Assembly: GCA_023428785.1 (NCBI GenBank)
Contig: JAEYWU010000026.1
Location: 1 to 12,416, forward strand
Source of the DNA: Pseudomonadota bacterium
GTDB lineage: Bacteria; Pseudomonadota; Alphaproteobacteria; Caulobacterales; Caulobacteraceae
DNA length: 12,416 nucleotides
Direction of reading: 5' to 3'
Shown here: piece by piece, positions 5,494 to 12,416 of the stretch
Layout of the letters: every line of letters starts with the position of its first letter
Position numbering within the stretch: position 1 is the stretch's first letter
Made by a program: the position numbers and the translations under genes
The notes under the pieces: model-generated
Seen by the model: only the letters and a program-made list of their open reading frames with translations
What the model was told of the DNA's origin: nothing
Databases searched by the model: none

Positions 5494-6504
5494 GAGGGCC
5501 GAGGCGCCGTCGCGCTCGGCGGCGCGGGCCGCGCGAACCCGGCGATCGGTGTTGGGGTGGGTCATCCACCACTCGGCCATCTCGTCGACCTCCTCGGTCG
5601 TCTGGCCCTCGCTCGCAGACATGCGCTCAAAGAAGGGGGCCATGCCCCGCGATGACAGGCCCGCGCTGTGCAGATAGCCGCGGCCGATCTCGTCGGCCTC
5701 GCGCTCGGCCTCGCGGCCGAAGCTGAGCTCGGACGCCTGGCCCGCGAGCAGCACCGCCTGCTGGCCGGCCCCGGTGCCGCCGCCGACCACCAGGTCCAGC
5801 AGGACCCCGGCGCCCAGGCTGCGCCAGACCGCCTGCATGACGTGGCGGCGCTCCACATGGGCGACCTCATGGGCGAGGACTGCGGCCAGTTCGTCGGGGC
5901 TCTCGGCCTCCGCGATCAGCTGATCGGTGACCAGGACGTGTCCCCCCGGCAGAGCGAAGGCGTTGACCATCGGCGCATGCACCGCGCGGACGCGGATGTC
6001 GAACGGGGTCCGGGCCTGGGCCGCGATGCGCGCGCCCAGTTCATCCAGCACCGCCTGGCCGGCCGGATCCTCACAGGCCGGGAAAAGGGCGCCGATCTGG
6101 GCGTTGTAGCTCTCTCCCATGCGGCGCTCGTAGTCCGGCGGGGTCGCACGCGCCAGCGGGCCGGACAGGGCGGGCATGCCGACGAAGACAAACAGCCCCA
6201 GGCCCGCGGCCAGGGCGATCAGACCCACGACCAGGGCCCCTCCCCCGCCGGCGCTATGGACGCGCACGTCGCGGCCGGCGGTCAGGGCGTCCCAGTCACG
6301 CTCGGACAGAACCAGCCGCTGGTCGGCCCGCCGGCGCGAGACCCGGGCCTCGCCGCCATGAATATCGACCGACAGTTCGCGCACCGGCCAGGCATGGACC
6401 GCGCCTGCGATCCCGATGGTCAGGACGCGCCCGTCAAAGCTGGCCTCGGCGGCGTGGGAAGCCGCCGAAACGCCGTCGAAATATCGGGCCGGGACCGTGG
6501 TCAT
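5347..6504 (-). CDS. Membrane-anchored M48-family zinc metalloprotease
   Basis: A 385-residue protease. Residues 1-85 form a small beta-rich domain (SFDGRVLTIGIAGAVHAWPVRELSVDIHG). One membrane segment follows (about 88-110), then an M48 catalytic domain with the peptide-binding strand VNAFALPGGHVLVTDQLI, zinc motif HEVAHVERRH (H212, E213, H216) and third-ligand region EREAD (E267, D271), closing with HPNTDRRVRAA. One membrane segment makes it a BepA/LoiP-like periplasmic protease rather than a multi-spanning HtpX. It probably degrades or matures envelope proteins. The start at 6504 is 4 bases after the stop of the DUF898 gene, so they form an operon. DUF898 and M48 genes are often neighbours in proteobacteria. 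After WEVLRGVC (to 349), where I would expect such proteins to end, comes a 36-residue proline-rich tail read antisense to the hydrolase gene. Confidence 0.93.
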   Translation of the reverse strand: MTTVPARYFDGVSAASHAAEASFDGRVLTIGIAGAVHAWPVRELSVDIHGGEARVSRRRADQRLVLSERDWDALTAGRDVRVHSAGGGGALVVGLIALAAGLGLFVFVGMPALSGPLARATPPDYERRMGESYNAQIGALFPACEDPAGQAVLDELGARIAAQARTPFDIRVRAVHAPMVNAFALPGGHVLVTDQLIAEAESPDELAAVLAHEVAHVERRHVMQAVWRSLGAGVLLDLVVGGGTGAGQQAVLLAGQASELSFGREAEREADEIGRGYLHSAGLSSRGMAPFFERMSASEGQTTEEVDEMAEWWMTHPNTDRRVRAARAAERDGASALSPAQWEVLRGVCLGQDEDGRQPWFERLPIPRLPDDAPPAKPDQVRQNR

Positions 6505-6508
6505 GGCG

Positions 6509-7726
6509 TCAGATGAACGAGAAGCCGAAGGCGTCCGCGAGCCCCTCGGCGGTGCGCGGGCCGGAGCCGGCCTGGCGCGCGGCGTCCAGATCGGCGTTCC
6601 CCGTCGCGCCGAGACGGCGGATCAGCCAACGCGCCGTGCGCGCCTGGACCAGCGGCGTCAGGATGCCGAGGCTGAGGAAGATCATCGCCAGATTGCTGAC
6701 TGTCAGCCACCACAGGGACAGGGAGCCGGCCTTCAAGGTGAAGCGGGCCTCATCCAGGCTGATCCCGGCGGCGATCGAACGCAGTAGAGCCGATTGATAC
6801 GGCGCCCAGATCAGGGCGAAGATCGGCGAGAGCACGATGAAGACGGCGTAGACGATCATCGTCATCGCCCAATCCGGCGGCGGCGCGGCCGGAGCGACCG
6901 GTCCTTCGACGACCTGCGGCGGCTCCATATAGACCGCCGCGTCCGGCGCCAGGGTTATGGCGATGACGATCGGCACAACGAACAGCAGGATCACAAAGAT
7001 CACGGAGCCGAACCAGCCCAGGGCGAACGGGCCGTACAGGCCGATCTTTTCGGACCGGGTCTGGTTCCAGTGGAAGCGTCGGTCTCCGAAACGCAGATTT
7101 GACCAGACCTGCTCGGCCAGCATCCGCTCGAACACCGGCTGGATCCAGCCGAGCGTGAAGCCAGAGGCGATCTGCATGCCCAGCCAGGTCCAGCCATAGG
7201 TCTGGGCCGATCCCTTCAGGGCAAAGCGCACGCCGCGCCAGGTCGTCCGGCTCGCCATGTAGCGAAAGGCCGTGAACATGCCGAAGCCGAACAGCCAGAA
7301 GAGTATGAAATAGAGCGGGAACAAGAGGGCCGCAAAGGCCGGATCCATGAACTGGACGGCGAAGACGATGGCCAGGAAGGGCAGGCCCAGGGCGATCACC
7401 GCCAGCAGAAACCCGATGAAAAGCTCCAGGCCCCGGCCGGTGTATTCAAAGGCCTCCCCGTTCACGCGCAGGCCGCGCCAGACCCGGCGGCGCACCTCGG
7501 TCTTGCCCCAGAAGCGGTAGAGGGTGAGCGTGACGATATTCAGCAGGCCGTTGACCAGGCTGATGACGACGAAGTCGCTCGTGCGCAGGGTGGTCGAGAA
7601 GCTGATCGGCTCTCCGCCGGGCCCCGCTCCTTCGCCCCAGAAATCCGACACCGACGGCGGCGTCTGCTGGCCCGGCGCGGCGCCGGGCTCAGGCAAAGCC
7701 TCAGCGTTTTCTGGCGTATCGGACAC
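6509..7726 (-). CDS. DUF898 (YjgN-like) polytopic inner-membrane protein
   Basis: A 405-residue membrane protein of the DUF898/YjgN family. After a proline-rich N-terminus (1-40) it has about seven hydrophobic segments. Family-typical pieces appear twice: the first half has FSTTLRTSDFVVISLVNGLLNIVTLTLYRFWGKTEVRRRVWRG, the second FGDRRFHWNQTRSEKIGLYGPFALGWF, consistent with an internally repeated topology. The best start is GTG at 7726 (fMSDTPENAEAL...): GGGGGAG (7733-7739) lies six bases upstream. A longer frame from GTG 7771 adds 15 residues with no comparable site and would run into an intergenic hairpin. It is followed 4 bases later by the M48 protease gene. The function of the family is unknown; a role in envelope quality control or transport with the protease is inference. 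Confidence 0.9.
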   Translation of the reverse strand: MSDTPENAEALPEPGAAPGQQTPPSVSDFWGEGAGPGGEPISFSTTLRTSDFVVISLVNGLLNIVTLTLYRFWGKTEVRRRVWRGLRVNGEAFEYTGRGLELFIGFLLAVIALGLPFLAIVFAVQFMDPAFAALLFPLYFILFWLFGFGMFTAFRYMASRTTWRGVRFALKGSAQTYGWTWLGMQIASGFTLGWIQPVFERMLAEQVWSNLRFGDRRFHWNQTRSEKIGLYGPFALGWFGSVIFVILLFVVPIVIAITLAPDAAVYMEPPQVVEGPVAPAAPPPDWAMTMIVYAVFIVLSPIFALIWAPYQSALLRSIAAGISLDEARFTLKAGSLSLWWLTVSNLAMIFLSLGILTPLVQARTARWLIRRLGATGNADLDAARQAGSGPRTAEGLADAFGFSFI

Positions 7727-7774
7727 GGCAGGCTCCCCCGAGACAACAACCCTCGGTATCGCTTCTGGCACGTC

Positions 7775-7795
7775 GTCCTTGGACGCGCCAAGGAC
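7775..7795. repeat. Hairpin in the DUF1499-DUF898 gap
   Basis: GTCCTTGG (7775-7782) and CCAAGGAC (7788-7795) form a perfect 8-bp stem with a 5-base loop. Outer arms CCTCG (7751-7755) and CGAGG (7797-7801) could extend it. It lies 9 bases after the DUF1499 stop on the - strand, but no T-run follows, so it is more likely an mRNA processing or stability element or a weak terminator within the transcript. Confidence 0.4.
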
Positions 7796-7803
7796 TCGAG
7801 GGG

Positions 7804-8565
7804 CTAGCGGCTCAATCGCCTGACGAGGCTGGCCGCAAGGTCACAGGTATCGCCGAGATCGGCCTCGCCGATGCGTTCCGCCACCCGAAAATCAGTGGCT
7901 CCGGGCTCCATGCGGACCACGACATCCCGCGCGCGGCCGTAGAAGGCGCTTTCGAGCACGCCCTCGACGCGCCAGGGGCTCTGACCGATGACGCGCACGC
8001 CCTCGGCCTCCATGGCGGCGATGACCTCGTCGGCCTCGACCAGCCGGGGAATGGTGCGGGCCTCGGGACAGGCCTCGGCATTGACCTCGGCGACGCGACG
8101 GCCGGCCCAGGCCTGCCAGGCCGAGCGGCGCTGGCCGATGGTGTCGGGGATGCGGGGATCGGCCTCAATCGCATGGGCCCCCGGTCCGCGCGCCGCGAGC
8201 AACACATTCGAGAAGCCCAGCGGGCTATCCCAATCGGTGGCGGTCTCGTGGACAGGGGCGGTCTCGTCCATCCGCGCCTTGATGGCCATGATCCCCGTCA
8301 GGGTCGCCGCCGGAAGCAGCAGGCCCGCCACCAGACGCGGCCAGGCCCGGCCCAGGATGCGCCGGTTGGTCAGGGTCGCGATCAGGCCCAGGATGACGCC
8401 CGCGAGCGCCAGCCAGCCGGCCACCGTGAGCGTCAGCAGCCAGAAGCCGACCTCAAAAGAGACCCAGCCGATATCGGAGCCCATGGCGCCGAAGGCCACG
8501 ACAAGCGGCGCCGCGGCGCCCAGAAGGGCCGACGGCCATAACAGTCCCGACGCCTTGCCGCTCAT
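7804..8565 (-). CDS. DUF1499 membrane protein
   Basis: A 253-residue protein with three hydrophobic segments (about 10-30, 36-64 and 75-97), then a soluble DUF1499 domain. The domain is recognised from PVHETATDWDSPLGFSN, matching the family's IHD.TTD...PP.F opening, and from the end RARDVVVRMEPGATDFRVAERIGEADLGDTC, matching the DVVVR...SRVG.SDLG pattern. The usual GVNA near the end is replaced by GDTCDLA, so this is a divergent member. ATG 8565 is preceded by AAGGG at 7 bases. It follows the DUF389 gene by 42 bases and precedes the DUF898 gene by 77. The soluble domain probably sits in the periplasm. No biochemical function is established for the family as far as I know. Confidence 0.85.
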   Translation of the reverse strand: MSGKASGLLWPSALLGAAAPLVVAFGAMGSDIGWVSFEVGFWLLTLTVAGWLALAGVILGLIATLTNRRILGRAWPRLVAGLLLPAATLTGIMAIKARMDETAPVHETATDWDSPLGFSNVLLAARGPGAHAIEADPRIPDTIGQRRSAWQAWAGRRVAEVNAEACPEARTIPRLVEADEVIAAMEAEGVRVIGQSPWRVEGVLESAFYGRARDVVVRMEPGATDFRVAERIGEADLGDTCDLAASLVRRLSR

Positions 8566-8607
8566 CTCATCGCCCTTCGGTTCATCGCCTCCTGGATGCG
8601 TTGCTTG

Positions 8608-10125
8608 TCAGTTGTCCGCATCCAGGGAGAAACGAGCCAGATTGGCGTCCGTGCGGCGGCAATCGTCAACCTCGGACCGGCGATAGGTCACGCCGGCGGC
8701 CGCGAGTTCGGACAGGAGGGTTTCGCCGGCGTCGGGGCCGGGCTCGGCGCCCTCCTCAGGTTCCGGGGCCGGGGTCGGGGCGCACAGGCTGATCGACGGC
8801 TCGGCGCGCCAGCGGGCCAGAGCCCAGGCCGTCAGGGCCCGCGCCTGGCCGTCGGCCAGGTCGACATCGGCCAGCGGGCCGATCGGCGGAATGACGCGCA
8901 CGCTGAGGTCCGGGAAGCGTCGGGCCAGCCCGCGTTCGAGCGCGACGGACGCCTGAAGGTCCAGGCCCGACGACCGTCCCGGCTGGATGACCACCGTGCG
9001 GGCGGCGCTGTCAAAGAGGACCGAGTCCGTCTCGAACGGCACCGCCTCAAGAATCCGGTTGCGCAGCTGGATGGAGGGATCGGGCGCCGTCTCGGCGGCT
9101 TGCAGGGCGCGAGAGGCCGCCTCGGGATCGGCCACAACAATCTGGTCCAGCGTCACCTCCACCGGCAGGTGCATGGCCGCCGCCAGCCGGTCATTCAGGC
9201 GGGACTGGGCGTCGCTGACCAGCTCGCGGGTGGAGATCAGGGCCGAGACGGTGACCCGGTCGCCGTCCGAACGGGCGGTCAGCAGGGTAATGCGGGAGTC
9301 TCTGCCATCGAATATCTCAGCGATGGCCAGCCTGGTCTCTGCGGTCGCCCGGCTCTCCTGCCCGATGGCCCTCAGTGACAGGGCAAGCGGGGCCGCCAAG
9401 AGGATAAAGACCAGAATGACGCCCAGCTCGCGCCATCGGCGCCCCGCGGCGCTGACAGACCGCTGCCGCGCCCGAAAGCCGAAGAAGGTCGCCGTCATCG
9501 TCGCGGCCAGGGCGATGGCCACCAGGTTGGTCATGAACAGGAAAAAGGCCCCGCCGGCGATCGAAAGCTCTCCGGTCCCCAGACCGAAGCCCACCGTGGC
9601 GACCGGCGGCATCAGCGCGGTGGCGATAGCCACCCCGATGATGGTCTCGCCGCGCTGACGGATAACGGCGTAGGCACCGGCGATGCCCGAGAAGACCGCG
9701 ATCAGCAGGTCGAAGAAGTTCGGCCGCGTCCTCGCCAGGATCTCGCCGGTCGGCTCCTTTAGAGGCGAGACCGCCGTCAGGATAACGGCGACCAGCAGGG
9801 CCAAGCCCACCCCGATCGCGATCGCCTTGACCGCGCGCTTCAGCTCTTCCCAGTCCAGAAGGGTCAGGGAGAAGCCCAAGGCCACGATCGGCCCCATCAT
9901 CGGCGACACCAGCATGGCCCCGATGACGACGGCCGGCGATCCCAGCATCAGACCCAGCACCGCGATCGACGCGGAGATGACCGTCATCATCAGATAGCGG
10001 CCGCTCAGGCCACCGTTGTCGTAGACCGCCAGGGCGACGACGCTGTGATCCACGCCGCGCCGGGCGCTGGCCAGGGCCTGGCGAGCGATATTGCGCGATC
10101 GTTTTCGAATCGGGGTCTCGGTCAT
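8608..10125 (-). CDS. DUF389 polytopic membrane protein with large C-terminal soluble domain
   Basis: A 505-residue protein. Residues 1-255 are a DUF389 (TIGR00341-like) membrane domain: an amphipathic N-terminus, then about six membrane segments with the family motifs SAVLGLMLGSPAVVIGAMLVSPMMGPI-type (51-80), FSGIAGAYAVIRQRGETIIGVAIATALMPP (145-174) and GAFFLFMTNLVAIALAA (192-208). Residues 256-505 form a long soluble domain. Its part 360-445 (VPFETDSVLFDSAARTVVI, then PLADVDLADGQARALTAWAL) is faintly reminiscent of OmpA-like peptidoglycan-binding domains, a weak inference. C448 and C489 are its only cysteines and flank a proline- and glutamate-rich stretch (449-465). ATG 10125 has no strong Shine-Dalgarno, and the acyl-CoA ligase ends 48 bases upstream, so read-through is possible. 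The transport substrate or role is unknown. Confidence 0.88.
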   Translation of the reverse strand: MTETPIRKRSRNIARQALASARRGVDHSVVALAVYDNGGLSGRYLMMTVISASIAVLGLMLGSPAVVIGAMLVSPMMGPIVALGFSLTLLDWEELKRAVKAIAIGVGLALLVAVILTAVSPLKEPTGEILARTRPNFFDLLIAVFSGIAGAYAVIRQRGETIIGVAIATALMPPVATVGFGLGTGELSIAGGAFFLFMTNLVAIALAATMTATFFGFRARQRSVSAAGRRWRELGVILVFILLAAPLALSLRAIGQESRATAETRLAIAEIFDGRDSRITLLTARSDGDRVTVSALISTRELVSDAQSRLNDRLAAAMHLPVEVTLDQIVVADPEAASRALQAAETAPDPSIQLRNRILEAVPFETDSVLFDSAARTVVIQPGRSSGLDLQASVALERGLARRFPDLSVRVIPPIGPLADVDLADGQARALTAWALARWRAEPSISLCAPTPAPEPEEGAEPGPDAGETLLSELAAAGVTYRRSEVDDCRRTDANLARFSLDADN

Positions 10126-10173
10126 CCGGACCAGCTTACGCCCGCGACAGGACTGGGCGAGCCTCGATCTTGA

Positions 10174-11799
<1,626 letters not shown>

Positions 11800-11907
11800 G
11801 CCCGTTCTCCTCGCTCAACCCGTTGATGCGCCTCTAGTCGGGCGCCTTGCGAGCAAGCTACGCGAAGTTATCACTGTTCAGCAATGGTCACGTAAGGGAA
11901 GCCGGCC

Positions 11908-11931
11908 GCGGCAAATCGATTGATTTGCCGC
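11908..11931. promoter_or_regulatory. Perfect inverted repeat, candidate operator
   Basis: GCGGCAAATC (11908-11917) and GATTTGCCGC (11922-11931) are exact complements separated by GATT. There is no T-run on either side, so an intrinsic terminator is unlikely. It is placed about 110 bases upstream of the acyl-CoA ligase start and about 170 upstream of the uridine kinase. Symmetric sites of this size are typical of dimeric TetR-, GntR- or LacI-type repressors, several of which control fatty-acid genes, but the regulator cannot be named. Confidence 0.5.
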
Positions 11932-12069
11932 CCCCCAATCCGCGATCTCGCGTCCCGTCCTTCACAGCCTGCTAGGCGGCTCGCCCCGGGACAGCCTAGA
12001 CTGCGCTCAACAAGGCTCCAGATTCCCGGCCCGTCTAAGGCGCGAGACATCGGCTGGAGCCCGGAACCA

Positions 12070-12084
12070 AGCGCGCTTCGCGCT
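12070..12084 (+). repeat. Leader hairpin upstream of uridine kinase
   Basis: AGCGCG (12070-12075) and CGCGCT (12079-12084) form a perfect stem with a CTT loop. CCGG (12061-12064 and 12086-12089) could extend it. It ends about 10 bases before the GAGG ribosome site at 12095-12098, so it might influence translation. There is no other sign of a riboswitch. Confidence 0.35.
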
Positions 12085-12103
12085 CCCGGAAATCGAGGCA
12101 GGC

Positions 12104-12416
12104 ATGACCCTACTCATCGGCATCGTCGGCGGCTCCGGATCGGGCAAGACCACCATCGCCCAAGCGATCCAGCCCCGACTGGGCGAACGGGCGGTCATGA
12201 TCGCCGAGGACAGCTTCTATGGCGACTGGGGCGCGGATCCGACCTTCGACGCGGCGACCTTCGACTTCGATGACGTGGCGTCGCGCGACCATGCGCTGAT
12301 GGCCTCGCAGCTGGCGGCGCTGAAGGCGGGCGAGCGGGTCCAGGTCCCGGTCTATGACTTCGTCACCCACCGCCGCCTGGCCGACCAGAGCACGGCCCTC
12401 GGGCCGGCCGAGGTGG
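12104..12416 (+). CDS. udk: Uridine kinase, 5' part (runs off the window)
   Basis: The first 104 residues of a P-loop nucleoside kinase that phosphorylates uridine and cytidine to UMP and CMP for pyrimidine salvage. Walker A GGSGSGKT (9-16) lies at the extreme N-terminus. IAEDSFYGDW (33-42) matches the Udk DSFY/DCYY segment, and VPVYDFVTHRR (81-91) matches the LPVYSYVEHTR uridine-binding segment of E. coli Udk. The usual N(Y/F)DHP is FDFDDVASRD here, lacking the histidine and proline, so a related uridine kinase-like subfamily is possible. ATG 12104 follows GAGG (12095-12098) by 5 bases and places the P-loop where expected. The family is about 210 residues long, so roughly half is outside the window. 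Confidence 0.85.
   Translation, partial: MTLLIGIVGGSGSGKTTIAQAIQPRLGERAVMIAEDSFYGDWGADPTFDAATFDFDDVASRDHALMASQLAALKAGERVQVPVYDFVTHRRLADQSTALGPAEV

Larger units (their letters stand above)
11800..12103. other. Divergent intergenic region between acyl-CoA ligase and uridine kinase
   Basis: No convincing gene lies in these 304 bases. They contain the ligase ribosome site, a short inverted repeat CTTGC-GA-GCAAG (11846-11857), an AT-richer stretch (11860-11895) likely to hold the ligase promoter, the 10-bp-arm palindrome (11908-11931), CGCGA-TC-TCGCG (11941-11952), one GANTC site (12021-12025) and a leader hairpin before the uridine kinase (12070-12084). I could not assign convincing -35/-10 boxes in either direction. 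Confidence 0.65.

Noticed and set aside
7727..7771. Fifteen-residue N-terminal extension of the DUF898 protein from GTG 7771
   Set aside because: The GTG at 7726 has an excellent GGGGGAG site six bases upstream, while 7771 has none and overlaps the region of an intergenic hairpin.
8596..9378. A 260-codon + strand frame opposite the DUF389 gene
   Set aside because: It is an antisense shadow of the soluble domain, with no ribosome site and low-complexity R/G/A composition.
11858..11872. Resemblance of ACGCGAAGTTAT to a loxP half-site
   Set aside because: Only a short core matches, there is no inverted partner at the right distance, and no recombinase or phage gene is present.
11920..12273. 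A 117-codon + strand frame beginning inside the intergenic palindrome
   Set aside because: It runs out of frame through the start of the uridine kinase, whose P-loop and other motifs are in a different frame, and the product is arginine-rich and featureless.

Overview
The window looks like a chromosomal stretch of a GC-rich alphaproteobacterium, most likely a member of the Caulobacterales (Brevundimonas or Caulobacter type). The grounds are the high GC content with strong third-position bias, the roughly 1000-residue TonB-dependent receptor typical of these oligotrophs, the style of the small periplasmic and membrane protein families, and paired GANTC (CcrM-type) sites in a promoter. The genus is inferred, not shown. 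There is no rRNA, tRNA, CRISPR array, insertion sequence or phage module.

Layout. Positions 1-89 hold stacked hairpins, one of them a clear intrinsic terminator for the leftward TonB-dependent receptor (90-3104, TTG start behind a perfect Shine-Dalgarno). A 308-base divergent intergenic region (3105-3412) carries a likely receptor promoter and an unusually repetitive block of GTCGC/GCGAC half-sites. Rightward from it run a secreted 173-residue protein and a DUF442 (TIGR01244) phosphatase/sulfurtransferase-like protein joined by a TGATG overlap. After a possible tiny leftward lipoprotein comes a LACTB2-like metallo-beta-lactamase-fold hydrolase. Its 3' end overlaps the 3' end of a leftward M48 metalloprotease by 147 coding bases.

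From 5347 to 11799 five genes point left. In transcription order they are an AlkK-like medium/long-chain acyl-CoA ligase, a DUF389 membrane protein with a large C-terminal soluble domain, a DUF1499 membrane protein, a DUF898 (YjgN-like) membrane protein and a membrane-anchored M48 protease. The last two are 4 bases apart and surely co-transcribed, and the others are 42-77 bases apart. The four non-ligase genes look like an uncharacterised envelope cluster. A second intergenic region (11800-12103) separates the ligase from a rightward uridine kinase gene cut by the window edge. It contains a perfect inverted repeat with 10-bp arms.

Most of the window is ordinary housekeeping and envelope sequence. 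The parts I would look at twice are the phased repeat block at 3270-3338, the palindrome at 11908-11931, the convergent coding overlap at 5347-5493, and the envelope cluster. I see no clear evidence of a wholly new system.
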